The notes: generated by a model from the sequence alone, not told the origin. Shown: positions 22,617 through 30,718, numbered from the stretch's first letter. The stretch is 42,826 nt of DNA from Candidatus Peribacteria bacterium (GCA_016866875.1 VGKY01000001.1:120057-162882), one strand, 5' to 3'. Numbers and translations: made by a program.

Positions 22617-23819
22617 TCAATTTTCAATCCTCCCAAAATTCTGCACCCAGAGATTGCCGAAGATGCCGATGCCGATTTCGTCGAAGGCGCCACTGAGGAT
22701 ATTATTACGGTGATTTTCGGACCGCATCCAATCGTCGACGACCTGCGCCGGCGTCATCTGCCCCTTGGCGATGTTCTCCCCGAGCGCAAACTTCGCGAGG
22801 CATTCGCACCGGTCTCCCGATTTCATCAGGACGTAGTTCGGACCGATCGCACGGCGGTTCTGCAGGAGGTCCAGTGTGTTGACCGCCGTGGTGCAGGGGC
22901 AACTAGCGGCGTTCTTGTCGAGGTATCCCACATCGCGGATGCGGTCGACGTAGGAGAGCCCTTCGGGGGTAAAGTGACTGAAGTACCCACGTTTCTGCAT
23001 GTCTCTCGCATGACGCTGCGCCGCTTCGGCAAGCAGCACATTGTGCCGGAGGATGTGCATGCCGGCTTTCCTACGCTCTGCGTTGACCCTCTGCAGGATG
23101 TCCAGGCGCACATCGTCGATCGTGTTACTCTTCTGTGCGAGCAGTGTCCGTACCGAGGACTTCACGACACGCGGTCCCGTTGCGTAGAGCGTTGGTGACA
23201 CTGGAAGATTTGACGATGAATGTGTGCCCGGAAGTTGGGGTGCCGGAGGCGTGATGCCATCGTAGCGCTGGAGTTCCTTCTTCATCAGCGTCGTGCTGAC
23301 GGTGGCGTTCTGCGTTCGCTTCTTGATGATCGTCGCGATGGCCCCTACGGCTTCATCCTGCGTCAGCCGAAGATCGGGGTAGAGTAGGAGCGGCGTGAGG
23401 CGGTTGGCGAAGATGCCGTACCTCTGGGCAATGCCCGCGTACCGTGCGTGTGCACTCTGCGCCGGTACGTCGGTGTAGGGGTAGGGGAGATCGGTCTCTA
23501 GTCCAAAGCCGATTGTTGCCATCTTAAGCAGGTCGCCTCTGCTGACCGATCCGTGAGGATGCAGCAGTCCGCGAGGGGCATCAGCTTCGATCATGCCCAT
23601 CTTGACTGCGGTTTTCAGGTAGGGGACGTACCACTCGCCTTCGAGCGTATCGGCGAAGAGCAGAGGTTCTTGATCGAGGACGAGGGGTACGCGGTTGCTC
23701 TTGAGCATGAGCATCACCGCCTCTGCCCGCGTCAGGGATACGTTTGCGCTCGAGACCGCAGCAGGTAACTGCAGGGATCCGAGGAGGGTGGCCGCCGTGA
23801 GTGTCAGAGCGCGAAGCAT
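22617..23819 (-). CDS. Secreted SLH-repeat and CAP-domain protein
   Basis: From the ATG at 23819 the protein has 400 residues: a signal peptide (MLRALTLTAATLLGSL, cleavage likely after VSSA), then S-layer-homology-like segments (SLTRAEAVMLML, YVPYLKTAVKMGMI, GSVSRGDLLKMA, YAGIAQRYGIF, RLTQDEAVGAI) over residues ~30-180, a linker, and a C-terminal CAP/SCP domain from about residue 245 (RVNAERRKAGMHIL, AAQRHARDMQKRGYFSH, GENIAKG, WMRSENHRNNILSGAFDEIGIG; longer parts shown by pieces). It should bind the cell wall or S-layer and act outside the cell. The frame is open to 23888, but the -10 at 23838-23833 rules that start out. CAP proteins with SLH domains occur in spore-formers and several candidate phyla. 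Confidence 0.88.
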   Translation of the reverse strand: MLRALTLTAATLLGSLQLPAAVSSANVSLTRAEAVMLMLKSNRVPLVLDQEPLLFADTLEGEWYVPYLKTAVKMGMIEADAPRGLLHPHGSVSRGDLLKMATIGFGLETDLPYPYTDVPAQSAHARYAGIAQRYGIFANRLTPLLLYPDLRLTQDEAVGAIATIIKKRTQNATVSTTLMKKELQRYDGITPPAPQLPGTHSSSNLPVSPTLYATGPRVVKSSVRTLLAQKSNTIDDVRLDILQRVNAERRKAGMHILRHNVLLAEAAQRHARDMQKRGYFSHFTPEGLSYVDRIRDVGYLDKNAASCPCTTAVNTLDLLQNRRAIGPNYVLMKSGDRCECLAKFALGENIAKGQMTPAQVVDDWMRSENHRNNILSGAFDEIGIGIFGNLWVQNFGRIEN

Positions 23820-23832
23820 AGCAAATCCCTCT

Positions 23833-23841
23833 AGTATAGCA
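23833..23841 (-). promoter_or_regulatory. Extended -10 of the SLH-CAP gene
   Basis: TGCTATACT on the minus strand, an extended -10. It ends 13 bases before the ATG at 23819, so the leader is about 6-7 bases. No clear -35, as usual for extended -10 promoters. Confidence 0.6.
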
Positions 23842-23931
23842 GATTTGAGCGCTTTGTACGATGCGCCAGTTTCCTGAGATTCCGGCATTTTGATGCCTTC
23901 GAGAAACCTCGCTTTCCCCAGCCCTTTTCCT

Positions 23932-23959
23932 TTGACCGCCTTTGCCTTTTCGGTAAGCT
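23932..23959 (+). promoter_or_regulatory. Promoter of the rplO-secY operon, leaderless
   Basis: TTGACC (23932-23937), 16 bases, TAAGCT (23954-23959), then 7 bases to the GTG of rplO. The predicted start point is the first or second base before the start codon. Confidence 0.6.
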
Positions 23960-23966
23960 ACTTTTC

Positions 23967-24419
23967 GTGCTTCATCTTCTGCGACCAGCACAGGGTTCCG
24001 TACGCCGCCGCAAGCGTGTTGCGCGTGGCAACTCTGCCGGTGGCGGCACAACCGCAGGACGCGGCACGAAAGGTCAGCAGTCCCGCACCGGAAAGGGACG
24101 CAACTTCGGTTTTGAAGGAGGTCAGACCCCGCTTGTTCGCAGACAGCCCAAGCTCGGCGGTTTTGCGCGTCCCCGCGCCGAGCGCTACGAGATCGTGACG
24201 CTCAGCAAGATGGAGAGTCTCCTCGAGCCCGGCAGCTATGATTCCGTGGCACTGCGCCGCAGGGGCCTCGTTCGTTCGGCGGCGCCCGTAAAGGTGCTCG
24301 GCAATGCTGTAAAGAAGAAATTCGCTCTCACGGTTCAAGCCGCATCAAAGGGTGCAAAGAAAGCTGTCAATGACGCAGGGGGTAACATTACCATTGTGAA
24401 GCTCAAAGCTCACAGCTAA
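23967..24419 (+). CDS. rplO: Ribosomal protein uL15
   Basis: A 150-residue L15 of normal length, starting with GTG (MLHLLRPAQGSVRRRKRVARG, the family's N-terminal pattern; shown up to 20 residues MLHLLRPAQGSVRRRKRVAR). GGGTTAGRGTKGQQSRTGKG and FEGGQTPLVRRQPKLGGF are the conserved Gly-rich binding parts. It begins the second ribosomal block, without rpmD before it. Its last codons lie in an AGCT-rich stretch similar to the intergenic AGCTGAAAGC repeats. Confidence 0.96.
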   Translation: MLHLLRPAQGSVRRRKRVARGNSAGGGTTAGRGTKGQQSRTGKGRNFGFEGGQTPLVRRQPKLGGFARPRAERYEIVTLSKMESLLEPGSYDSVALRRRGLVRSAAPVKVLGNAVKKKFALTVQAASKGAKKAVNDAGGNITIVKLKAHS

Positions 24420-24433
24420 CAGCTTTTCGCTTC

Positions 24434-25711
24434 ATGCTCACCTATCTCCGTCAACTGTGGCACTCCGAAGAGCTTCGTAAGCGGATCCTTATTACGCTTG
24501 GCTTGCTCCTCGCCTACCGCATTGCCGCACACATCGTGATTCCTGGTGCCGATCCGTTTGCGCTGAAGCAGTTCCTCGATTCACGAGAAGCAGGCGGAGT
24601 GATGGGCGTCTTTGCGGCGCTCACCGGTGGTGCACTCGACAACTTCTCCGTTGTCCTTCTCGGGCTTTCTCCCTACATCAACGCAAGCATCATCGTGCAG
24701 CTCTGTACGGTGATCTTCCCGAAGCTTGAGGCGCTGAGCAAAGAGGGCGCCACAGGCCAGCAAACGCTCAACCGTTATACGCGCTGGCTGAGCTTCCCGC
24801 TCACATTCCTCCAGAGCTACGGGTTCCTCATCCTCCTCGGTCGCGGTGGGGTGCAGCTCATCGACACGTCCTTTCCTGCAGTGATCCTCCCGATGATCTA
24901 CGTCACGGCAGGATCGGTGTTCCTCATGTGGATCGGCGAGCTCATCACGGAGAAGGGAATCGGTAACGGCATCTCCCTCATCATCTTCGCTGGTATCGTC
25001 TCGGGTATGCCCGCCGCATTGAGCGCCATGTTCATCGCGGGACAGGGCAAGATGGCGGCGTTCTATCTCTTCGCCATCATCTCCCTCGCGATGCTCGTTG
25101 CTGTCGTACTCTTCACTGACGCGCATCGCCTCATTCCGATCACCTACGCCAACCAGGGTGCGGGCAGGGGCGTGCAGGCAAGCATTCCCATCCGTCTCAA
25201 TCAGGCCGGCATGATCCCGATCATCTTCGCGATCTCCCTCATCACGCTTCCTGCGATTCTCGCACAGTTCCTCCAGACGGCACCGCGCTTCCAGGGTGTC
25301 GTTCGCTTCATCACCACGTACCTCAATCCGCAGTCTCCGAGCATCCCCTACATCGTCGGGTACTTCCTGCTCGTCATTGGCTTCACCTACTTCTACGTGT
25401 CGGTCACGTTCAAGCCTGACGAGCTCGCAGAGAGCATCCAGAAGCGTGGGGGCTTCATCCCCGGCGTACGCCCGGGCAAGGCGACGGCCGAGATCCTCGC
25501 GAGGGTGAGTAACCGGATGAATCTCTGGGGCGGCTTCTTCCTCGGTGTTGTGGCCATCGTGCCGTTGCTCTTCACAAAGTATTCCACGCTTTCGAGCCAG
25601 GACCTTTTGATCTCCGGGTCCGGTCTCATCATCTTGGTGGGTGTCGTCATGGAATTGATCCGACAGGTGAATGCGCAGCTCCTTGCCCACGATTACGAGA
25701 AGTTGGTGTAA
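24434..25711 (+). CDS. secY: Protein translocase subunit SecY
   Basis: A 425-residue SecY with about ten transmembrane segments and normal length. Signature 1 (VIPGADPFAL then the plug-region GGALDNFSVVLLGLSPYINASI, core: LGLSPYINASI) and signature 2 (EKGIGNGISLIIFAGIV, about residues 174-190) are present, with VSVTFKPDELAESIQKRGGF (about 322-341) in the cytoplasmic C-terminal loop that contacts the ribosome. It forms the Sec channel with SecE and SecG, which are not encoded here. It starts 14 bases after rplO and is probably co-transcribed with it. Confidence 0.97.
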   Translation: MLTYLRQLWHSEELRKRILITLGLLLAYRIAAHIVIPGADPFALKQFLDSREAGGVMGVFAALTGGALDNFSVVLLGLSPYINASIIVQLCTVIFPKLEALSKEGATGQQTLNRYTRWLSFPLTFLQSYGFLILLGRGGVQLIDTSFPAVILPMIYVTAGSVFLMWIGELITEKGIGNGISLIIFAGIVSGMPAALSAMFIAGQGKMAAFYLFAIISLAMLVAVVLFTDAHRLIPITYANQGAGRGVQASIPIRLNQAGMIPIIFAISLITLPAILAQFLQTAPRFQGVVRFITTYLNPQSPSIPYIVGYFLLVIGFTYFYVSVTFKPDELAESIQKRGGFIPGVRPGKATAEILARVSNRMNLWGGFFLGVVAIVPLLFTKYSTLSSQDLLISGSGLIILVGVVMELIRQVNAQLLAHDYEKLV

Positions 25712-25773
25712 GGAGATTGAAGGCGTCGCGTCTCTACTTGCGTCATTCCATAATATTCCCGATCCTGTGTGGG

Positions 25774-26364
25774 ATGGACATCGTCTTATTCGGTATTCAG
25801 GGCAGCGGCAAAGGAACGCAGGCCAAGAAATTGGCTGCCGAGTGTGGGTACACCCTCTTTGAGACCGGCGGCGCATTGCGCAGTATCGCGGCGACGGATA
25901 CGGATCTCGGGAGAAAGGTGCAGGCCGTCATCGATGCAGGTCACCACGTGTCGCCGGAGATCGTCATGGACGTGCTCACGGCGGCGGTCGCGGCGTGCCC
26001 GAAGGATCGCCCCATGATCTTTGATGGCATTCCCCGCAATATGGACCAGATGAAGCCCTTCAATCAGGTTCTCCAAGGTGCCGGTCGCACCTTCCGCTGC
26101 ATCGAGATTCACGTGGATGAAGAGGGAGCTATCCAGCGCATCCTCAAGCGTGCGGTTATCGAGGGGCGCAACGATGATGCATCGGAGGAGTCCATTCGTA
26201 GGCGCATGCAGCTCTTTCACGAGAAGACGGAACCGGTGATCGACGTGTATCGCACAGAAGGCATCGTTATGGATATCGATGGTGAGGGGAGTGTGGAGGA
26301 AGTGTATGAGCGGATGAAAAGCGCAATTCTCTCATTACAAAGCAGGGCAAGCATGTCACGCTGA
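25774..26364 (+). CDS. adk: Adenylate kinase, short-LID form
   Basis: From the ATG at 25774 it has 196 residues. The P-loop is GIQGSGKGT (residues 7-15); DGIPRNMDQ matches the adenylate-kinase DGFPRT signature with Ile and Asn changes; the LID segment KRAVIEGRNDDASEESIRRR is short and has no zinc cysteines. It converts ATP + AMP to 2 ADP. The frame is open from 25717, but the upstream part is not Adk-like. The final ~10 residues (SLQSRASMSR) are encoded by the left arm of a dispersed inverted repeat, so the gene end has been remodelled. Confidence 0.92.
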   Translation: MDIVLFGIQGSGKGTQAKKLAAECGYTLFETGGALRSIAATDTDLGRKVQAVIDAGHHVSPEIVMDVLTAAVAACPKDRPMIFDGIPRNMDQMKPFNQVLQGAGRTFRCIEIHVDEEGAIQRILKRAVIEGRNDDASEESIRRRMQLFHEKTEPVIDVYRTEGIVMDIDGEGSVEEVYERMKSAILSLQSRASMSR

Positions 26365-26427
26365 GCGTAGTCGAAGCGCGACATGCGGTGACAAATGTGT
26401 CGTCCTTCGACTACGCTCAGGATGACA
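26354..26427. repeat. Inverted repeat with CTTCGACTACGCTCAG arms between adk and map
   Basis: The left arm (26354-26381) and right arm (26400-26427) pair over 16 uninterrupted bases (CTGAGCGTAGTCGAAG with CTTCGACTACGCTCAG) and more beyond, with a loop of ~18 bases. A nested ACAAATGTGT/ACACATTTGT pair (26391-26400, 26425-26434) overlaps. The left arm includes the adk stop codon. This sequence is familiar as a dispersed repeat in many environmental genomes. Confidence 0.85.
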
Positions 26428-26457
26428 CATTTGTTACTTCCCCAATTTACGTTCCTC

Positions 26458-26463
26458 TACACT
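26458..26463 (+). promoter_or_regulatory. -10 box of map, leaderless
   Basis: TACACT ends 6 bases before the GTG at 26470. The -35 is unclear (TTACTT at 26434, 18 bases upstream, is poor). Confidence 0.45.
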
Positions 26464-26469
26464 CCTTCC

Positions 26470-27219
26470 GTGACGCAATGCCAAGTGTTCACGCCGGCCG
26501 AGATCGAGCTCTTTCGCAAGAGCGGCGCAATTCTTCGAGCATGCCTCGACGCCCTTGCGCCTAAAGCGGTTGCGGGGATCTCCACGCTCGAACTCGATCA
26601 ATTCGCTGAGGCATTCATTCGGAAGCGTGGCGGTGTGCCCGCGTTCAAGGGCTACAAGGGGTATGCCCACACGCTCTGCACCTCCGTGAATGATGAGGTC
26701 GTGCATGGAATTCCCGGGAGGCGCGTGCTTATAGATGGCGACATTGTCGCTTTAGACTGCGGAGTGGCCTTTGAGGGCATCATCACCGATGCATGCGTGT
26801 CGGTAGGCGTAGGGCAGATCACGCCACAGGCGTCGAAACTTCTCTCCGTCACGAAGTCCGCGCTTGCCGCAGGAGTGGCTGCGGTTCGAGGGGGCTCTAG
26901 AGTAGGGGATATCTCTTCTGCGGTGCAGGGCGTTGTGGAAGCCGGAGGGTTTCGCTGCGTCTCAGCACTTACCGGCCACGGGCTTGGCTATACCGTCCAC
27001 CAGTTTCCCGATGTTCCCAATATCGGCAAGGCGGGCACGGGGCCGACTCTTCCCGTAGGGACAGCAATCGCGATCGAGCCGATCGTCACTGCAGGGAAAA
27101 GCATAGAGATTACGCAGGCGGACGATGGTTGGACGCTTTCCATGGCCGATGGAGCGCTTTCCGCGCACTTCGAGCACACGGTCGTGGTGACGGAGAGGGG
27201 ATGCGAGGTGGTGGCGTAG
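26470..27219 (+). CDS. map: Methionine aminopeptidase, type I
   Basis: From the GTG at 26470 it has 249 residues, the normal type I length. Metal and substrate residues are visible: His in TSVNDEVVHGIPG, Asp in IVALDCGVAFEG, Asp in ITDACVSVGVG, His in TGHGLGYTVHQFPDVPN, Glu in IAIEPIV and Glu in FEHTVVVTERG. It removes the initiator Met from new proteins. The frame is open back to 26395, but those 25 residues (MCRPSTTLRM...) are a translation of the inverted repeat, not MetAP sequence. Confidence 0.95.
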   Translation: MTQCQVFTPAEIELFRKSGAILRACLDALAPKAVAGISTLELDQFAEAFIRKRGGVPAFKGYKGYAHTLCTSVNDEVVHGIPGRRVLIDGDIVALDCGVAFEGIITDACVSVGVGQITPQASKLLSVTKSALAAGVAAVRGGSRVGDISSAVQGVVEAGGFRCVSALTGHGLGYTVHQFPDVPNIGKAGTGPTLPVGTAIAIEPIVTAGKSIEITQADDGWTLSMADGALSAHFEHTVVVTERGCEVVA

Positions 27220-27222
27220 GGA

Positions 27223-27486
27223 TTATCCCTTGCGTATCGTCGATCGATGCGTGCCTCTACAGTCGAGAATGACATCACGCAGGGAAACCAATCCCCAGAC
27301 AGCATTCAATATGAGGAAAGGCCATGCTTTGCCGTGAAAAGCGTTGATAACCAATAGAACTGCACCCGCAAGATTGCAGACATCGTAGGCAATACCGTCG
27401 GCACTCCATCGATGCGTTTCAAGCAAAAAGAATGCCATCAAGATCAACGCCATGCCGACAATGCCCATCAAAAGCCAAATGTCCAT
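27223..27486 (-). CDS. Small membrane protein, CBU_0592-like
   Basis: An 87-residue protein with three hydrophobic segments: WLLMGIVGMALILMAFFLLE (3-23), the AYDVCNLAGAVLLVINAF region (33-50) and AWPFLILNAVWGLVSLRDVI (54-73). The DVCNLAGAVLLVINAF...LNAVWGLVSL pattern matches the CBU_0592 family of small bacterial membrane proteins, whose function is unknown. It faces the map gene end to end, 3 bases apart, and is divergent from infA. It breaks the otherwise one-directional ribosomal block. Confidence 0.8.
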   Translation of the reverse strand: MDIWLLMGIVGMALILMAFFLLETHRWSADGIAYDVCNLAGAVLLVINAFHGKAWPFLILNAVWGLVSLRDVILDCRGTHRSTIRKG

Positions 27487-27519
27487 GTGAATAATGTGTG
27501 TAAGATTGTCTTAACATAT

Positions 27520-27547
27520 ATTATATAATAATTTTAACTTTACGCAA
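27520..27547 (-). promoter_or_regulatory. Promoter of the small membrane protein gene
   Basis: On the minus strand TTGCGT (27547-27542), 16 bases, TATAAT (27525-27520). The start point would be near 27513, about 27 bases before the ATG at 27486. It lies in the AT-rich patch 27487-27560. Confidence 0.6.
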
Positions 27548-27644
27548 TACTTTTTTACATTCTCTCAAGTTTTTTGCTTCCCATAGCTTGAAGGAGGCAA
27601 TCTTCATCGGTAGGATGACGCGGCTTTGTGCGTTTACCTTCCGT

Positions 27645-27932
27645 GTGTCTAAAGATGTCATTGAACTCATCGGCGTTGTGAAAGAGAGCTTTCCCAATGC
27701 CACCTTCCGGGTCCAGATCATCTCGGACCAAGCGAAGGATCATGAGCTCCACTGCACACTCGCGGGACGCATGCGCGTGCATCGCGTGCGCATTCTCCCT
27801 GGAGACAAGGTGAAGGTGGAAATGACTCCGTATGATCTCGAAAAGGGCAGGATCACGTATCGACTGCCGCACGGAGCCACCGCGGTCGACGCATTCCCAT
27901 CTGACACTCCGTCACCATCTCCCCATCCTTAG
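27645..27932 (+). CDS. infA: Translation initiation factor IF-1
   Basis: A 95-residue IF-1 from the GTG at 27645. [20 protein letters not shown] is the family start, and [20 protein letters not shown] and [15 protein letters not shown] form the rest of the S1-like OB fold. The frame is open from 27588 (TTG), but those residues are not IF-1-like. The C-terminal ~20 residues are a Ser/Pro-rich extension. A TTTACC/TTACCT sequence 5-6 bases before the GTG may be a poor -10. Confidence 0.92.
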   Translation: MSKDVIELIGVVKESFPNATFRVQIISDQAKDHELHCTLAGRMRVHRVRILPGDKVKVEMTPYDLEKGRITYRLPHGATAVDAFPSDTPSPSPHP

Positions 27933-27957
27933 GTTCCCATCCGTCACTTCTCCTACG

Positions 27958-28089
27958 ATGAAAGTCCGCCCCTCCGTAAAGCCCATCTGCAAAGACTGCC
28001 GTCTCGTCCTGAGACGCGATGGTCGTGGCAAGGTTGTCCGCCGTATCGTCTGCAGCAAGAACCCCAAGCACAAGCAGAGACAGGGCTAA
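27958..28089 (+). CDS. rpmJ: Ribosomal protein bL36
   Basis: A 43-residue L36 with the zinc ligands CKDC (residues 11-14), Cys 32 and His 38. [20 protein letters not shown] is the standard start; the last residues KHKQRQG are typical. It starts 25 bases after infA behind CACTTCTCCTACG. Confidence 0.95.
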   Translation: MKVRPSVKPICKDCRLVLRRDGRGKVVRRIVCSKNPKHKQRQG

Positions 28090-28128
28090 AACATTAGCAA
28101 TGACGCATTAAGAATTACCCCCATCCCC

Positions 28129-28509
28129 ATGTTACGTATCTCCGGTGTCGTCCTCCCCGAAAAGAAGCGCATGGAGATTGCCCTCACGGCAATCAAGGGC
28201 ATCGGCAGATCTCTCTCCGGAGCGATTCTTCGCGAGATGGACATTGGTTTCGATGTACGCCCGAAGGACTTGAGTGAGGAGCAGGCGGCAAGGCTACGTA
28301 GCCGCATCGAGAAGGAACTCACGGAGGGTGAGCTCTCGCGTAAGGTGGGTATGGACGTGAAGCGTTTGCAGGATATCGGCACCTGGCGCGGATACCGTCA
28401 CAAGAAGAAGCTTCCCGTTCGTGGCCAGTCGTCTCGTAGAAATGCTCGCACGAAGCGTGGTAAGAAGAAGACGGGTCTCTCCGGCCGCGTCACCCTGACC
28501 AAGACGTAA
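28129..28509 (+). CDS. rpsM: Ribosomal protein uS13
   Basis: A 126-residue S13 of normal length. RISGVVLPEKKRMEIALTAI and the helix-hairpin-helix GIGRSLSGAILREMDI are at the N-terminus, and WRGYRHKKKLPVRGQSSRRN (with TKRGKKKT after it) is the C-terminal tail that reaches the tRNA sites. Confidence 0.97.
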   Translation: MLRISGVVLPEKKRMEIALTAIKGIGRSLSGAILREMDIGFDVRPKDLSEEQAARLRSRIEKELTEGELSRKVGMDVKRLQDIGTWRGYRHKKKLPVRGQSSRRNARTKRGKKKTGLSGRVTLTKT

Positions 28510-28518
28510 ACTCTATTC

Positions 28519-28538
28519 CGCATGCCAGTAGGCATGCG
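28519..28538. repeat. CGCATGCC palindrome flanked by 8-bp direct repeats
   Basis: CGCATGCC-AGTA-GGCATGCG, an 8-bp perfect stem, lies between rpsM and rpsK. TCTATTCC occurs on both sides (28512-28519 and 28539-28546), as would be left by insertion of a small element. Confidence 0.65.
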
Positions 28539-28560
28539 TCTATTCCTTTATTTTCCCCTC

Positions 28561-28998
28561 ATGACCGACGACAAGAAGCCCGCCGCCGATCTCATCCCAC
28601 CCGAGGCAACCGAAGCCAAGCCCAAGGTGCGGCGCAAGAAAGTGAAGCGATCTGTGCCCCAGGCGCGCGTCTGCATCCATGCATCCGAGAACAACACGAT
28701 CGTGACGTTTACGGATCTCGAGGGTGGCGTACTCTGTTGGAGCTCCGCAGGTTCTTCGGGATTCAAGGGTACGCGTAAGTCCACACCGTATGCGGCAAAA
28801 GTCGCTGCGGAGTCCGCTGCTCACAAAGCCGCTCCGTACGGTGTGCAATCCGTTGTCATCGAGCTCAAGGGCCTTGGACCAGGACGCGAGCAGTCTATTC
28901 GTGGCCTGCAGGCTGCTGGTCTCAACCTCGATTCTATCGTTGATGTCACGCCCATTCCGCACGGCGGCTGCAAGCCGCGAAGACGCAGGCGCGTCTAA
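28561..28998 (+). CDS. rpsK: Ribosomal protein uS11
   Basis: A 145-residue S11. The first ~25 residues ([20 protein letters not shown]) are an unconserved extension; the core starts at [20 protein letters not shown] and ends [17 protein letters not shown], typical of the family. The ATG at 28561 follows TTTATTTTCCCCTC; the upstream in-frame ATG at 28522 lies within the palindrome and is unlikely. Confidence 0.95.
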   Translation: MTDDKKPAADLIPPEATEAKPKVRRKKVKRSVPQARVCIHASENNTIVTFTDLEGGVLCWSSAGSSGFKGTRKSTPYAAKVAAESAAHKAAPYGVQSVVIELKGLGPGREQSIRGLQAAGLNLDSIVDVTPIPHGGCKPRRRRRV

Positions 28999-29000
28999 GC

Positions 29001-29035
29001 CTGACAGCTGAAAGCTGTCAGCTATCAGCTTCTCC
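29001..29035. repeat. AGCTGAAAGC-type repeat between rpsK and rpsD
   Basis: CTGACAGCT-GAA-AGCTGTCAG (29001-29021) is a perfect hairpin, followed by CTATCAGCTT. It starts 3 bases after the rpsK stop. A T-run follows after 14 bases, too far for a normal terminator. Confidence 0.7.
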
Positions 29036-29066
29036 TTTTTTCCCTCGCCATTCTCATTTCTCCACT

Positions 29067-29681
29067 ATGAAGTACAACGGTCCCAAAGCTCGTCGCTGCC
29101 GCAGGCAGGGGAGCAACATCTACGGCTCGGACAAGTATGACAAGGTCTTGCAGCGCAAGCCGTATGGCCCGGGCAAGGGGCCGAAGTTCCGTCCGGGTAA
29201 GCAGTCGGAGTACTCGAAGCAGCTTCTGGAGAAGCAGAAGATGCGTGATATCTACGGTCTCTCCGAGGCTCAGTTCCGCCGCGTTTACACGGCTGCCTGC
29301 GCCGCTTCTGGGCAAACGGGTGAGAAGATGAAAGAGCTTCTGGAGCGCCGCCTCGACAACGTTATCTACCGCAGTGGATTTGCCATGACGCGTCTGCAGT
29401 CGAGGCAATTCGCTGGACACGGCCTCTTCACCGTCAACGGTCGTCGCGTCACGGTTCCTTCGTACCTCGTGCGCCTGGGAGACGTCATCGCTGTGCGCAT
29501 GCAAGCCAAGTCCTCGCCCGTCTTCGGTACCATCAGCGAGGCGCACCAGAAATACACTGCGCCATCCTGGCTCAAGGTCGATTCCTCCGCCCTCAAGTCG
29601 GAGGTTGTCGCTGTGCCTGGCCCAGAGCATGCCGAGCAGGGCATCGACGCTGGTATGGTCATCGAGTTCTACTCCCGCTGA
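29067..29681 (+). CDS. rpsD: Ribosomal protein uS4
   Basis: A 204-residue S4 of normal length. The N-terminal domain has GSNIYGSDKYDKVLQRKPYG and lacks the zinc cysteines found in some species; the S4 RNA-binding domain has NVIYRSGFAMTRLQSRQFAG followed by HGLFTVNGRRVTVPSYLV. The conserved C-terminal VIEFYSR closes it. It starts behind CATTTCTCCACT. Confidence 0.97.
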   Translation: MKYNGPKARRCRRQGSNIYGSDKYDKVLQRKPYGPGKGPKFRPGKQSEYSKQLLEKQKMRDIYGLSEAQFRRVYTAACAASGQTGEKMKELLERRLDNVIYRSGFAMTRLQSRQFAGHGLFTVNGRRVTVPSYLVRLGDVIAVRMQAKSSPVFGTISEAHQKYTAPSWLKVDSSALKSEVVAVPGPEHAEQGIDAGMVIEFYSR

Positions 29682-29725
29682 TTTTCTCTCGTTTTTCCTT
29701 CATTCTTCCTTTTCCTCTCCGTCCC

Positions 29726-30718
29726 ATGCATATCATCCAGGAAGAGATCGGTCTCCCCGTCTTCAGTGCCGAAGGCGTCTCCAAGGGGGACAAGAACCAC
29801 ATGACCTTCTCCATTGCGCCGCTTCCCCCAGGATTCGGCATGACGCTCGGGAACTGTTTGAGGAGAGTGCTTCTCAGCAGTCTTCCCGGTGCCGCGGTTA
29901 CGTCGATTCGCTGCAAGGGTGTGCAGCACGAGTACGCCACCATCAAGGGCGTGCGTGAGTCCGTGGTCGACATCGGCCTCAATATCCGCGCTCTCCGGCT
30001 CAAGAAGTTTAGCAAGGAGCCCGAGGTCATCACGCTCCAGGCCAAGGGCCCGAAGACGCTTACGGCCAAGGATCTGACCATTTCTTCCGACATCGAGATC
30101 CTGAGCCCCGATACCGAGATTCTCACGCTCGAGAAGGGCGCGGAGATCGACATGCAGCTCACGGTGGAGAAGGGTGTGGGCTACGTTCCTGCGACGGAGC
30201 GCAACAAGAAGCAGAACGAACCGGGCCTCATCTTCCTCGATGCCGTGTTCAGTCCGGTTATCAAGGTGCGCTACGAGGTTGAGGCGGCCCGCGTGGGACA
30301 GAGGACGAACCTCGACAAGCTCATCATGGAGGTGGAGACCAACGGATCGCTCGATGCGGAGGAGGCGATGCAGTTCGCCGCGCAGCTCAGCAAGAGCTAC
30401 TTCGAGTACTTCGCCAGCCCCGATAAGGTTGTCGAGAAGGAGTTCATGGCGGACTTCAGCCGCGCAGGAATACGCGTTGCTGAGGAGACGGAGTCCTCCG
30501 TAAAGGAGAGCTACACGCCGATCGAGATCCTCAACTTCTCCCCACGCACCCTCAACGCATTGATCAACGCAGGCGTAGGGAGCATCGAGCAGCTCACCAA
30601 GTGCACGGAGTCTGCGCTGAGTAACTTCCGAGGATTCGGCGCGAAGGCCCTCGACGAGGTCAAGGCGACGCTCGCGGAGCGCACCCTCAAACTCGCCGAC
30701 GAACCCATCGACGAATAA
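29726..30718 (+). CDS. rpoA: RNA polymerase alpha subunit
   Basis: A 330-residue alpha subunit. The N-terminal dimerisation domain includes FSIAPLPPGFGMTLGNCLRR and RVLLSSLPGAAVTSI, and KVRYEVEAARVGQRTNLDKL. The C-terminal domain (about residues 255-318) has PIEILNFSPRTLNALINAGV and FRGFGAKALDEVKATL, the helix-hairpin-helix that binds UP elements. Length is normal. It lies in the standard alpha-operon position between rpsD and rplQ, with a C/T-rich leader CCTTTTCCTCTCCGTCCC. Confidence 0.97.
   Translation: MHIIQEEIGLPVFSAEGVSKGDKNHMTFSIAPLPPGFGMTLGNCLRRVLLSSLPGAAVTSIRCKGVQHEYATIKGVRESVVDIGLNIRALRLKKFSKEPEVITLQAKGPKTLTAKDLTISSDIEILSPDTEILTLEKGAEIDMQLTVEKGVGYVPATERNKKQNEPGLIFLDAVFSPVIKVRYEVEAARVGQRTNLDKLIMEVETNGSLDAEEAMQFAAQLSKSYFEYFASPDKVVEKEFMADFSRAGIRVAEETESSVKESYTPIEILNFSPRTLNALINAGVGSIEQLTKCTESALSNFRGFGAKALDEVKATLAERTLKLADEPIDE

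Noticed and set aside
24581-25876. 431-residue minus-strand frame opposite secY
   Set aside because: Its Arg/His/Glu-rich composition is typical of an antisense shadow, and secY on the plus strand is unmistakable.
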